The notes beneath the pieces were generated by a model, which made no database searches, had not been told where the DNA came from, and was given only the letters and a program-made list of their open reading frames with translations. The position numbers and the translations under genes were made by a program. 64,000 bases of DNA from Nocardioides luteus (GTDB taxonomy: Bacteria > Actinomycetota > Actinomycetes > Propionibacteriales > Nocardioidaceae), in contig NZ_JZDQ02000029.1 in assembly GCF_000960475.2 (NCBI RefSeq), positions 21,774-85,773 on the forward strand, in the 5' to 3' direction. Shown piece by piece: positions 24,692-33,627 of the stretch (position 1 is the first letter of the stretch; each line of letters begins with the position of its first letter).

Positions 24692-25399
24692 GTGGCCGGT
24701 GAGAAGCGCGATGGTCGGCAGGAACGGTGGAGCAAGCACAACGAGCAGCGCCGCCAGCAGATCATCGATGCCGCCATCGCGGTGATCGAGGCCGGTGAGC
24801 CGGGCGCCGACGTCCAGGTGCAGCAGATCGCGGTGCGCGCCGGACTGTCCCGCACGGTCATCTACCGCCACTTCGAGGACCGCGCCGACCTCGACCGGGC
24901 CGTGCAGCAGGCGATCCTCGACGGGCTCTGGTCCGACCTGATGCCCGGGATCACCCTCGACGGCACCGTGCCGCAGATCATCGAGCGGATCATCGGCACC
25001 TACGTACGCTGGGCCCGGGCCCATCCCGCGCTCCACCTCGCCGCCGACCACGACATCGAAGGCGGCGACAACGGCCCTCTCCAGCAGGGGATGGAGCAGC
25101 TCGCCGGCCGGATCTCGACCATCGTCGGCACGGCCGTCATCGCTCTCGGGGGCAACCCCACCGAGGAGGAGGCCGAGGCGCTCGATCCGCTGATCTACGG
25201 CCTCGTCGGGGCGGTCTTCGGTGCCGTACGCCGCTGGCTGACCCGCACCGGCGAGCGGCTGCCCGCCGAGACGCTGGAGCGGCTCACCGCCCAGTCCATC
25301 TGGTTCGTGATCGACGGTCACGCACGCGGGTTCGGGATCGAGCTCGACCCCGACCTTCCTCTGGAAGAACTCCTGTCCAAGGACGTCCTCGCGGTATAG
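24692..25399 (+). CDS. TetR-family transcriptional regulator
   Basis: A 235-residue regulator. The N-terminal helix-turn-helix (about 18-64) has RRQQIIDAAIAVIEA and VRAGLSRTVIYRHFEDRADLDRAV. The C-terminal part is a helical ligand-binding domain with no clear family. It is the third gene of the operon with the diiron oxygenase and FprB-type reductase. Palindromes in the operon promoter (21821-21887) fit autoregulation. The start at 24692 (GTG) follows GGGGGAG. What it senses is not known; a substrate or product of the oxygenase is a reasonable guess. Confidence 0.88.
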   Translation: MAGEKRDGRQERWSKHNEQRRQQIIDAAIAVIEAGEPGADVQVQQIAVRAGLSRTVIYRHFEDRADLDRAVQQAILDGLWSDLMPGITLDGTVPQIIERIIGTYVRWARAHPALHLAADHDIEGGDNGPLQQGMEQLAGRISTIVGTAVIALGGNPTEEEAEALDPLIYGLVGAVFGAVRRWLTRTGERLPAETLERLTAQSIWFVIDGHARGFGIELDPDLPLEELLSKDVLAV

Positions 25400-25447
25400 C
25401 CTCCCGGTATCACCCGGCCGCACGGCCGTTCATTCCAGGAGAAGACC

Positions 25448-26509
25448 ATGCCCCACATGCGCAGACTCTCGATCGCCGTCACCGCCGGCCTCGCAGCCAC
25501 CGCGGGCCTCGCCGTCCCGCTGAGTCAGGCCACCGCGGCCCCCGGCAGCGGCTCGTCCGAGGGCACCGCCCGCGTCTTCATGGTCAACCCGGTCCAGTCC
25601 AGCAATGACCAGGACCTGACCGACCAGAAGGACGCCGCGAGCGCCGTGCCGGACAGCGCCTACGCCGAGGTGCCGCTCAGCCACCTGGACGGCTCGGGCT
25701 ACCTCCGCGGTGACTACGCCGTCGTCGAGTCGAGCACCGGCACGCCGGCGTACTCCACCACCAACAGCTACTCCTACGACCGCCACGAGGACCAGTTCGA
25801 GCAGGTCATGGGCTACTTCTGGGTGACCCGCGCGCAGACCTACCTGCACACCCTCGGCTTCGGCGAGACGCTCCCGGGCGTCCTGAACGAGCCGTTCTCG
25901 GTCAAGATCAACCAGTACGGCGGCGACAACTCCTACCAGACCGACAAGCCGTTCCGGATCCGGCTGGGCAAGGGTGGTGTCGACGACGCCGAGGACGCCG
26001 AGGTGATCGTCCACGAGTACGGCCACGCCGTGCACGCCAGCCAGGTGCCCGGCTACGGCAGCAGCCTCGACGCGGGCTCGATCGGGGAGGCGTTCGGCGA
26101 CTACCTCGCCGTGACGGTCGGCCTCGACGCCGCCTCGGAGTTCGGCTGGCCGGTCGCCGCCGACCCGTCCTGCCCGATGGACTGGGACGCGACCTCCTAC
26201 ACCAAGGCCCCGCACTGCATCCGCAGCTTCCACACCGGCCTGACCGTCGCGGACCGTCGCGGCGAGGTCCACTACGACGGCCAGATCTGGAGCCAGGCGC
26301 TGTGGGAGATCCGTGAGGGCTACGAGGCCCTCGGCCTCTCCACCCGCGACTGGGACAGCACCCTGATCTACTCGCAGTTCTCCTACGCCCCGGACACCAG
26401 CTTCCAGGACGCCGCCGCCGAGACGTACGCCGCGGCCGTGGCTCGCGACGGCCAGGCGGCCGCCGACCTGGTCCGCGACCGGTTCGCCGCGCGGGGGATC
26501 ACCTTCTGA
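25448..26509 (+). CDS. Secreted zinc metallopeptidase (M36/gluzincin-like)
   Basis: A 353-residue exported protein. Residues 1-31 form a signal peptide (MPHMRRLSIAVTAGLAAT, then cleavage after QATAA). The zinc-binding motif is HEYGH (H189-H193) and the third ligand is probably E214 in SIGEAFGDYLA, matching the ExxxD pattern of fungalysin/thermolysin-type enzymes. The protein lacks the long propeptide usual in M36 peptidases. It likely acts outside the cell to degrade protein. AGGAGAAGACC precedes the ATG at 25448. It converges with the two-component sensor gene. Confidence 0.85.
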   Translation: MPHMRRLSIAVTAGLAATAGLAVPLSQATAAPGSGSSEGTARVFMVNPVQSSNDQDLTDQKDAASAVPDSAYAEVPLSHLDGSGYLRGDYAVVESSTGTPAYSTTNSYSYDRHEDQFEQVMGYFWVTRAQTYLHTLGFGETLPGVLNEPFSVKINQYGGDNSYQTDKPFRIRLGKGGVDDAEDAEVIVHEYGHAVHASQVPGYGSSLDAGSIGEAFGDYLAVTVGLDAASEFGWPVAADPSCPMDWDATSYTKAPHCIRSFHTGLTVADRRGEVHYDGQIWSQALWEIREGYEALGLSTRDWDSTLIYSQFSYAPDTSFQDAAAETYAAAVARDGQAAADLVRDRFAARGITF

Positions 26510-26601
26510 CCATCGCGCCGGCCGCTCGCACGGGGTGGGGGCCGGGACGATGAGGACGCAGCGCACGACCCGGTCCGCGGGCCCTGGACGTGATGGTCGG
26601 G

Positions 26602-28035
26602 TCAACCGCTGCGATCGGTCGGCAGCAGCACGGTGACGGTCATCTCCGGCCCGTGGGCGCACGCCACCGGCGCGGGCGAGCCGTGGGTGGCGTGGCGGCC
26701 GTCGTGACACAGCCTGAGCTCGCCGCCGGCGCGGGTGACCAGGGTGCTGACCAAGGACAGCCCGAGGCCTGAACCGGGGCGCGAGCGCGCCTCCTCGGCC
26801 CGGGCGAAGCGCTGCGTCGCCGTGGTCAGCAGCCCGGGAGGCATCCCGGGTCCGGCGTCGGCGACCAGCAGGCGCGCCCGACCGGTGGCGGGTTCGTCGA
26901 CGCTCACCTGGACGGGTGGGGCACCGTGGACGACCGCGTTGTCGAGGAGGTTGGTGACCACTCGCTCGAGCTCGAAGTCGGCCATCCGGACCGGAACCGG
27001 CCCTTCGGGGACCGCGACGGTGAGGGCGGTGGCGTGGTCGGGATCGGCGAGACGCCGGTGGTTGACCGTACGCGTCGTGACGGTCACCAGGTCGCCGTGC
27101 CCGGCCGGGTGGCTGCCCTCGGCACGGCCGAGCTGGAGCAGCTGCTCCGAGAGCGCGGCGAGCCGGTCCAGGTCGACGGTGAGCTCGGCGAGGATCCGCT
27201 CGTGCTCGGCCGCGGTGCGGGGTCGCCGCAGGGCGAGCTGGATGCGGCTGGTCAGCAGCGTGATCGGCGTACGCAGCTCGTGACTGGCCTCGGTGACGAA
27301 CTGCCGCTCCCGTTCCAGTGCGGCCTCGAGGCTGGTGAGCATGTCGTTGAAGGTGTCGCCGAGGCGGGTGATCTCGTCGTCGCGCTGGGGCGGCACGTCG
27401 AGGCGGAGGCTGGTGTTGCCGGCGGTGATCGCGGCGGCCTGGCGCCGGTAGCACTCGACCGGCCGCAGGGCGGCGCGGGCCAGCCGGTCGCCGACCAGGG
27501 CGGTGACGAGCAGGGCGCCGATCCCGGCCAGGCTGAGCTGGAGGAGGAGCTCGCGCAGCGCCTCGTCGCGGTGGTCGCGCCTCACCCCGACCAGCAGATA
27601 GCGCCGGGGAGAGGGTGAGAGCCGGACCGCCTGCAGGCGGTAGGGCTTGTCGGCGACGGGCAGGAAGTCGCCGACGTTGACGGTGCGCGGTGTCGTGGTC
27701 ACCCCGGCCAACCGGGAGGTGGTGAGCAGGGGAGTGGTGCCGGCGGGGCCACCGCGGTCGATCACCGTGCCGTCCCCGTCCAGCACCTGCCACGGAACAC
27801 CGGTGGCGTCGGCCGCCGACCGGCTGCGGATGCGGCCGTCGGGTCCGACCAGAGGCTCGAGCGCGTGGCGGGCGTGGGTGAGCTCGGTGTCGAGCCCGCG
27901 GTCCAGCGCGTAGTCGACGCGCCAGTAGACGAAGATCCCCGCGACGACGAGGACGACGAGGCTCGCGAGGGAGAAACCGGCGACGAGACGTACCCGTAGC
28001 GGCAGCCGCGACAGACGCGTGGTCAGCGGGCTCAT
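26602..28035 (-). CDS. Sensor histidine kinase (OmpR-type pair)
   Basis: A 477-residue membrane kinase. It has a helix near residues 18-38, an extracytoplasmic sensor of about 110 residues, a second helix near 165-185, then a HAMP-like linker (REAAL type, RPVECYRRQAAAITAG), the HisKA phosphoacceptor H252 in FVTEASHELRTPITL and a HATPase domain with LLDNAVVHGAPP and RPGSGLGLSLV. The ATG at 28035 overlaps the stop of the response regulator gene (ATGA), so the pair is coupled. The signal is unknown. The gap 26510-26601 to the peptidase gene holds nothing recognisable. Confidence 0.93.
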   Translation of the reverse strand: MSPLTTRLSRLPLRVRLVAGFSLASLVVLVVAGIFVYWRVDYALDRGLDTELTHARHALEPLVGPDGRIRSRSAADATGVPWQVLDGDGTVIDRGGPAGTTPLLTTSRLAGVTTTPRTVNVGDFLPVADKPYRLQAVRLSPSPRRYLLVGVRRDHRDEALRELLLQLSLAGIGALLVTALVGDRLARAALRPVECYRRQAAAITAGNTSLRLDVPPQRDDEITRLGDTFNDMLTSLEAALERERQFVTEASHELRTPITLLTSRIQLALRRPRTAAEHERILAELTVDLDRLAALSEQLLQLGRAEGSHPAGHGDLVTVTTRTVNHRRLADPDHATALTVAVPEGPVPVRMADFELERVVTNLLDNAVVHGAPPVQVSVDEPATGRARLLVADAGPGMPPGLLTTATQRFARAEEARSRPGSGLGLSLVSTLVTRAGGELRLCHDGRHATHGSPAPVACAHGPEMTVTVLLPTDRSG

Positions 28036-28718
28036 CGGTTCGCCGGGGTGGTCTCGAGGCGATAGCCGGCACCGCGCAGGGTGGTGATCGTGTCGGTGCC
28101 GAAGGGCTTGTCGATCTTGCCGCGGATGGCGGCGACGTGGACGTCGATGACGTTGCTGCGCAGGTCGGTCTCGCCGTCCCAGACCTCGTCGAGTATCCGC
28201 AGCCGGGTGACGACCTGCCCGGCGTGGGAGGCCAGCAGGTAGAGGATGTCGAACTCGCGGGTGGACAGGGTGATCTCGACCCCGCGACGGGTGACCCGGC
28301 GGGACCCCGGATCGACCACGAGGTCGCCGATCTGAGCGGGGGCCTCGCCGCTGAAGCCACCGCGCCGGTAGAGCGCCCTCAGACGGGCCAGCAGCTCGTC
28401 GAGGTCGAACGGCTTGGGCAGGTAGTCGTCGGCGCCGGCGTCGAGCCCGATGATCCGGTCGCGTACGTCGCCGCGGGCGGTGAGCATGAGGATCGGCGTC
28501 GCCAGCCCGAGGTCGCGCAGCCGCCGGGCGACGGTGACACCGTCGAGACCCGGCAGCATCCAGTCCAGGAGCGCGACGTCGTAGCCGGCATCGCCGAGCA
28601 GGCGCTCGTGGGCGACGCGCCCGTTGTGGACGACGTCGACCCGCCACCCGGCCTCGGCCAGCGACTGCTCGAGCAGGCCGGCGAGGCGTACGTCGTCCTC
28701 GGCGACGAGAATCCTCAT
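28032..28718 (-). CDS. OmpR/PhoB-family response regulator
   Basis: A 228-residue regulator, partner of the kinase downstream. The receiver domain has D8/D9, the phosphoacceptor D52 in VALLDWMLPGLDG and K102 in DDYLPKPFDL. The C-terminal winged helix (about 130-225) has TLSTREFDILYLLASHAGQVV and SNVIDVHVAAIRGKI. It begins 4 bp inside the end of the membrane glycosyltransferase gene, so all three genes are co-transcribed. Confidence 0.95.
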   Translation of the reverse strand: MRILVAEDDVRLAGLLEQSLAEAGWRVDVVHNGRVAHERLLGDAGYDVALLDWMLPGLDGVTVARRLRDLGLATPILMLTARGDVRDRIIGLDAGADDYLPKPFDLDELLARLRALYRRGGFSGEAPAQIGDLVVDPGSRRVTRRGVEITLSTREFDILYLLASHAGQVVTRLRILDEVWDGETDLRSNVIDVHVAAIRGKIDKPFGTDTITTLRGAGYRLETTPANR

Positions 28719-30229
28719 CGGCGCTCCCAGACCTGCCAGCTGTCGTAGCTCACCCTCTCAACGTAGTGCCGCAGGAGATACTGCTGCGCGTCGTCGGCGT
28801 CCACGCCCCACGTGTCCAGGCCGCCACCGTCCACGACGACCCACCGCGGGGCCGAAGGCCCCGCCAGCACTCCGAGCAGCCGCGCCAGGTGCGGGTCGCG
28901 GACCCGCACCGGCAGGCTCCACAGATACTCATAGGGGCTGTGCAGGCCGCTCGCGGCGACGATCTCGGCGTGACCGAAGCCGACCACGACGCCGTCCGTG
29001 GGGCGGTGCGAGTGCTCACGCAGGTAGGTGGAGACCTGGGCCTCGGGCGAGGGCGGGGGCGGGGCGGCGACCCGATAGGTCCACACGGTGAGGGTGGCCG
29101 CGACGGCGTAGGTCACGGCCCGAGCCAGGGCACGCCCCGACCGCGCCGGGGCGATGGCGACCAGCAGGACCAGGCCGGGAACGACGCCGGTCAGGTAGTG
29201 CAGCCAGTAGCTGCCACCCGCGGCGATCGCGAACACCTCCCAGCCGATCATCGCGAGCGCCGGCCGGGCGAGGCGGGTCCGGTGCCCGAGGACGGCCGCC
29301 GCCCCGACGACGAGCACCACCGCGGCGCCGGTGGCCACCGACGCCGCGGCCAGCTCCGCCCCACGGAGGAGGGTTGCCCCTGAGGCAGAGGCGTCGATCA
29401 CCTCGGAGGCCTGCCCGCGGAAGAGCACGACGGCGTGCCACAGCCCGGCGAAGGTGGTGCCGTGGGTCCAGGCCCCGGCGAGCACCGCTCCGAGGACGGT
29501 GGTCGCGCCACCGGCGAACGCGCCGACCCGTCTCCCCAGCCGAGGCACCCGGCCGAGGGAGACCACGGCGAGGACCGCACCGAACACGAACACGTCCAGG
29601 ACGTTCTGCTTGACCAGGACCGCCGACATGCCGGCCGCGCCGGCCCCGGCGGCGAGCCCGGCCGTACGCCATCCCCAGGCCCCACGCATCCCTGCGACCA
29701 GGCACACCAGCCCGGCCAGGACGAACGGCACCGCGAGCAGCTCGCCGTCGACCTCGGGCATCGCCGTCAACGGGCTGGAGAGCAGCGCGGCGGACAGCAC
29801 GACAGCGGCGATCCGGCCGCGTCGGGTCGGCGCGACCAACCCGGCCAGGAGTCCGGCCAACGCCACCGACACCACGCCGGCGAGGGCGCCGAGGACCTTG
29901 ACCCCGGGCGCCACGAACCCGGCCGCCGTCGCCCCGCTCGGTCCGAGTTGGCCGGCCACGGCGAACAGCCACAGCAGCAGCGGTGGCCGGTCGACCCAGT
30001 AGCTCCCGTACAGCGAATGGCCCGGCCGCCACTGCTGCGCGAGCATCAGGAACCCTGCCTCGTCCGAGGTGAGCGGTCGGTGGAGGAACGGCAGCCATGC
30101 GGCCGTCGTCACCAGAGAAGCCAGAAGCACGGCGGCGTACGCCATGCCTCGGCCGGCCGGGCGTGCGCCGCCGTCGCCGGGCCTCGTGGGCGCCGACACC
30201 GAGGTGCGGTCGCTGACGGGAGTGGTCAC
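28715..30229 (-). CDS. Membrane glycosyltransferase (GT39/ArnT-like)
   Basis: A 504-residue protein with about 11 membrane helices. The first extracytoplasmic loop carries TSDEAGFLMLAQQW (aspartate and glutamate near residues 56-57) and YWVDRPPLLLWLF, the acceptor-site elements of lipid-linked glycosyltransferases such as ArnT and protein mannosyltransferases. The end of the protein is a soluble domain of about 100 residues (HPxxA-type loop, DTWGVDADDAQQYLL). It likely moves a sugar from a polyprenyl carrier to a cell-surface target. The GTG at 30229 is the start. It is first in a unit with the OmpR-type two-component pair, which suggests envelope-related regulation. Confidence 0.75.
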   Translation of the reverse strand: MTTPVSDRTSVSAPTRPGDGGARPAGRGMAYAAVLLASLVTTAAWLPFLHRPLTSDEAGFLMLAQQWRPGHSLYGSYWVDRPPLLLWLFAVAGQLGPSGATAAGFVAPGVKVLGALAGVVSVALAGLLAGLVAPTRRGRIAAVVLSAALLSSPLTAMPEVDGELLAVPFVLAGLVCLVAGMRGAWGWRTAGLAAGAGAAGMSAVLVKQNVLDVFVFGAVLAVVSLGRVPRLGRRVGAFAGGATTVLGAVLAGAWTHGTTFAGLWHAVVLFRGQASEVIDASASGATLLRGAELAAASVATGAAVVLVVGAAAVLGHRTRLARPALAMIGWEVFAIAAGGSYWLHYLTGVVPGLVLLVAIAPARSGRALARAVTYAVAATLTVWTYRVAAPPPPSPEAQVSTYLREHSHRPTDGVVVGFGHAEIVAASGLHSPYEYLWSLPVRVRDPHLARLLGVLAGPSAPRWVVVDGGGLDTWGVDADDAQQYLLRHYVERVSYDSWQVWERR

Positions 30230-30321
30230 CCGGGCGACGCTAGAAGGATCTGGATGAAGGGGCGGTTAAGCCACTGCCCTGGTGACCACCGGAGCCAGGA
30301 CTCCTGGGAGAATCAACCCAC

Positions 30322-31605
30322 GTGACGCAGACACCGCCCAGCCACGACGCAACCCCCGCTGCCGGGCCCACGACCTGGACCCCGTGGCGTGCGGTCTTCG
30401 CCTTCGGGCTCGTCAGTCTCTGCGCCGACATGGTCTACGAGGGCATGCGGGCGATGGCGGGTCCGTTCCTGGGCAGCCTGGGCGCCTCCGCGCTGACCGT
30501 CGGCCTGATCACCGGGGCCGGCGAGGGGATCGCGCTCGTGCTGCGGCTGGTCACCGGCGTGTGGGCCGACCGCAGCCACAACCACTGGCGGCTGACCGTG
30601 CTCGGCTACGGCATGACCGCGGTCTGCGTACCGCTGCTCGCGGTCGCGCCGTTCATCGGCGGTGCCGGGCTCGCGGTCGCGGCGACCCTGATCCTGCTCG
30701 AGCGCACCGGGAAGGCCATCCGGAGCCCGGCGAAGTCGGCCCTGCTGGCCCGGATGGCCACCTCCACCGGCCGGGGCAAGGGTTTCGCCGTCCACAAGGC
30801 GATGGACCAGGTGGGTGCGTTCTCCGGACCGCTCCTGCTCGCCGGCGTCGCCGCCGCGACCGGGCTGATCTGGCCGGGCTTCGCCCTCCTCGCCGTCCCC
30901 GGTGCGCTCTCGCTCCTGCTGCTGGCCCAGCTGCGCCGCCGCGCGCCGATCGTGACCGAGCCGGAGGACGATCCCGCCGACGGCCCCGAGACCGCCGCCC
31001 CGGCGTCGAGCGCGCTGGCTGCGCTGGGCAGAGCCGTGACGGGCAGCGACCTGCCGCGTACGTTCCACCTCTTCTCCCTGGCCGCCGCGCTGATGACCGC
31101 CGGGCTGATGACGTTCGGCGTCATCTCCTTCCGGATGGTCGACGACGGTCTCCTCCTCGCGGCCGCCGTCCCCCTCGTCTACGCGCTCGCGATGGCGGTC
31201 GAGGCCGTCGCCGCGCTCGGCACGGGCCACCTCTTCGACCGCCGGGGCAGCCGCATCCTCCTGATCGTCCCGGTCCTGGTCGCCGTGGTGCCGCTGTGCG
31301 TCTTCGCCTCCCAGCTCTGGCTGGTGCTGGCCGGCGTGGTGGTGTGGGGCGTGGCGTACGGGATCCAGGACTCGACGGTCAAGGCGTACGTCGCCGACCT
31401 CGTCCCGGCGCCTCGCCGGGCCACGGCCTACGGGGTCTTCGCCGCCGTCCAGGGGATCGGCGCGCTCGCCGGCGGCGGCCTGGCCGGTGCGCTGGTCACC
31501 GGTCACGTCCCGGTCCTGGCCGCGGTGATCGGTGGGCTGCAGATCGCCGCCTTCGCGCTGCTCGTCCACGTCACCCGTCGCCGGCCTGGTCCGGCCCAGG
31601 TCTAG
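30322..31605 (+). CDS. Major facilitator superfamily transporter
   Basis: A 427-residue, 12-helix MFS protein. It has a signature loop between helices 2 and 3 (LVTGVWADRSHNHWRLT), a segment with RTGKAIRSPAKSALLARMA, and a middle loop of about 40 residues rich in Pro and Ala. It resembles uncharacterised actinobacterial exporters; no substrate can be named. The GTG at 30322 is divergent from the glycosyltransferase gene. It converges with the response regulator gene downstream, the two overlapping by 4 bp (31602-31605). Confidence 0.85.
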   Translation: MTQTPPSHDATPAAGPTTWTPWRAVFAFGLVSLCADMVYEGMRAMAGPFLGSLGASALTVGLITGAGEGIALVLRLVTGVWADRSHNHWRLTVLGYGMTAVCVPLLAVAPFIGGAGLAVAATLILLERTGKAIRSPAKSALLARMATSTGRGKGFAVHKAMDQVGAFSGPLLLAGVAAATGLIWPGFALLAVPGALSLLLLAQLRRRAPIVTEPEDDPADGPETAAPASSALAALGRAVTGSDLPRTFHLFSLAAALMTAGLMTFGVISFRMVDDGLLLAAAVPLVYALAMAVEAVAALGTGHLFDRRGSRILLIVPVLVAVVPLCVFASQLWLVLAGVVVWGVAYGIQDSTVKAYVADLVPAPRRATAYGVFAAVQGIGALAGGGLAGALVTGHVPVLAAVIGGLQIAAFALLVHVTRRRPGPAQV

Positions 31606-32264
31606 GCCTCGCGCAGGTAGGCGAGGACGGCGGAGACCCGCCGGTCGGTGGTGGGGTCGAGCCGGAGCTTGGCGAAGATGTTGCCGACGTGCTTGCGCAC
31701 GGCGGCCTCGGAGACGAAGAGCGCGGTGGCGATGCTGCCGTTGGTGCGTCCCTCGGCCATCAGGGCCAGGACCTCGCGCTCGCGCTCGGAGAGCACGTCG
31801 AGCGGACCGTCGGGCTGGTGCCGGTTGAGCAGGCCGCGTACGACCTGGGGATCGACGACCGTCTCACCACCGGCGACCCGGTCCAGGCTGTCGAGGAAGT
31901 CCCGGACGTGGCCGACCCGGTCCTTGAGGAGGTATCCGATGCCGCCGCCACCGGTGGTGTCGAGGAGCTCGGCGAGGTAGGCGTCGGCGACGTAGGCCGA
32001 GAGCACCAGGACGGCCAGGTCACGGTGCCGCCGGCGGAGCTCGGCGGCGGCGCGCAGCCCCTCGTCGGTGTGGGTCGGCGGCATCCGGATGTCGGTGATG
32101 ACGACGTCGGGGCGGGTGTGGTCGGTGAAGGCGAGCAGCGCATCGGCGTCGCCGACGGCGGCGATGACCTCGTGGCCGGCCCGTTCGAGGATGGCGAGGA
32201 GCCCCTCGCGCAGCAGCGCGGCGTCCTCGGCGAGGACGATCCTCAGGGGAGCGCGGTCGGGCAC
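31602..32264 (-). CDS. NarL/LuxR-family response regulator
   Basis: A 220-residue response regulator. D58 in DVVITDIRMPP is the phosphoacceptor, with K in YLLKDRVG as the conserved lysine. The C-terminal helix-turn-helix (about 150-215) has LSEREREVLALMAEGRTNGSIA and AVRKHVGNIFAKL. The gene overlaps the kinase by 22 bp. It probably controls the ABC/FtsX exporter across the divergent promoter, through the 30-bp palindrome at 33548-33577. Confidence 0.94.
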   Translation of the reverse strand: MPDRAPLRIVLAEDAALLREGLLAILERAGHEVIAAVGDADALLAFTDHTRPDVVITDIRMPPTHTDEGLRAAAELRRRHRDLAVLVLSAYVADAYLAELLDTTGGGGIGYLLKDRVGHVRDFLDSLDRVAGGETVVDPQVVRGLLNRHQPDGPLDVLSEREREVLALMAEGRTNGSIATALFVSEAAVRKHVGNIFAKLRLDPTTDRRVSAVLAYLREA

Positions 32265-33517
32265 GTCATCCTCACTTCCGTCGGTCCGCCCGGTGGGCTG
32301 GTGACCTCCAGTCGGCCGTCCAGGGCGGCCAGCCGGGTGGCCAGGCCCGCGAGCCCGCCCCCGGGACGCACGGTGGCGCCGCCGGCCCCATCATCGCGTA
32401 CGCCGACCTCCAGCCGGTCACCGCTCACCTGCCCCTCGACGCTGGCCGAGCGGGCACCGGCGTGGCGGACCGCGTTGGTGAGCGCCTCGGCGACCACGAA
32501 GTACGCCGCGGCCTCGACCGGCGCCGGCAGCCGGCCGTCCACGCGCAGGTCGACGGAGACCGGCAGCCCGGCGGCGTCGGCGAGCTCGTGGACGGCGGCG
32601 GTGAGCCCATGGTCGACCAGCACCCGCGGATGGATCCCGCGGACGGTGGCGCGAAGCTCGGCCAGCGCCGTCTCGGCCTGGGCATGGGCCTGCCGGACGA
32701 GGTCGAGCCCGGCACCCTCGGGCACCTCCAGCTCGGCCAGGCCGAGCGTCATGGTCAGCGCGACCAGCCGCTGCTGGGCGCCGTCGTGGAGGTCGCGCTC
32801 GATCCGGCTGCGTTCGGTCTCGAAGGCGTCGACGAGGTCGACGCGGGAGCGGCGCAGGTCGGCGACGGCGGCTGCCATCCGGGTCTGGGCCGGTTCGAGC
32901 AGGAGCCGCGCCAGGCTGGCCTGGGCGGCGGCGAGGAGCGTGGCGGCGTACAGGCCGGCGATCAGCAGCACCAGCCCCGGCGCCACCGCGATCCAGGCCT
33001 CGGTGGGCGTGGTCAGCTGCCAGGGGCCGACGGCGATCGGAGCGTCGAGCCGGACCAGCACCGGGGCGAGCACGAGCACGCCGGGGATGGTGATGATCAG
33101 GTTGAGCGCGACGGCGTCGACCAGCCACAGCACGGTGGCGAGCAGGACGGTGTAGCCGACCTCGGGGCCGGAGATCCGCAGCCGGCGCAGCGCCCGGAGC
33201 CGGTCGGCCCAGGCGATCGGCTCCGGCCGTTCGGCCGGCGCCCGACCGACGTCGGGGAGGACCAGGCGGAGGCGTACCCGCTCGACGTCGGCGACGAAGG
33301 CCGCCAGCAACGGGATCCCGGCCAGGACGAGCACTCCGACGAGGACGATCAGGGTGAGCAGCCCGACGCCGACCAGCAGGAACAGCAGGACGGCGACGAC
33401 GAGACCGACCAGGGCACCGGAGGCCAGGTAGGCCAGAGCGCGCCACGGCCAGCTGGAGCCGAGCAGGCGCCAGGGGGAGGAGCGCAGCGCCGCCCAGACG
33501 TCGGAGGGAGGTCTCAT
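32243..33517 (-). CDS. Sensor histidine kinase with membrane sensor domain
   Basis: A 424-residue kinase with five to six membrane helices between residues 25 and 205 and little extracellular sequence, so it probably senses within the membrane. The phosphoacceptor is H244 in RIERDLHDGAQQRL, the HisKA_3 type. The HATPase domain has EALTNAVRHAGA and PGGGLAGLATRL. This layout is typical of LiaS-like and BceS-like systems. It overlaps the regulator gene and is divergent from an ABC/FtsX exporter. Confidence 0.93.
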   Translation of the reverse strand: MRPPSDVWAALRSSPWRLLGSSWPWRALAYLASGALVGLVVAVLLFLLVGVGLLTLIVLVGVLVLAGIPLLAAFVADVERVRLRLVLPDVGRAPAERPEPIAWADRLRALRRLRISGPEVGYTVLLATVLWLVDAVALNLIITIPGVLVLAPVLVRLDAPIAVGPWQLTTPTEAWIAVAPGLVLLIAGLYAATLLAAAQASLARLLLEPAQTRMAAAVADLRRSRVDLVDAFETERSRIERDLHDGAQQRLVALTMTLGLAELEVPEGAGLDLVRQAHAQAETALAELRATVRGIHPRVLVDHGLTAAVHELADAAGLPVSVDLRVDGRLPAPVEAAAYFVVAEALTNAVRHAGARSASVEGQVSGDRLEVGVRDDGAGGATVRPGGGLAGLATRLAALDGRLEVTSPPGGPTEVRMTCPTALP

Positions 33518-33547
33518 GACTCCGGAGCCTAGGCACTCACCACCCCT

Positions 33548-33577
33548 CGGCGGGGTAGCGCACGCGCTACCCCGCCG
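33548..33577. promoter_or_regulatory. 30-bp near-perfect palindrome, candidate regulator operator
   Basis: Two 14-bp arms (33548-33561 and 33564-33577) are exact inverted copies around AC, with core GGGGTAGCGC. The element lies in the 110-bp gap between the sensor kinase and the ABC ATPase gene, 31 bp upstream of the kinase start. This position suits the NarL-type regulator of the same locus controlling both directions. It could also form an RNA hairpin. Confidence 0.65.
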
Positions 33578-33627
33578 TCGCGTCTGCGCCCGTGTGCGTG
33601 CCGCGTGCGAGGCGTTTGCTGGAGGAC

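Noticed and set aside
26510..26601. Terminator between the metallopeptidase and sensor kinase genes
   Set aside because: The gap is GC-rich but I found no convincing stem with adjacent loop, so no feature is claimed.
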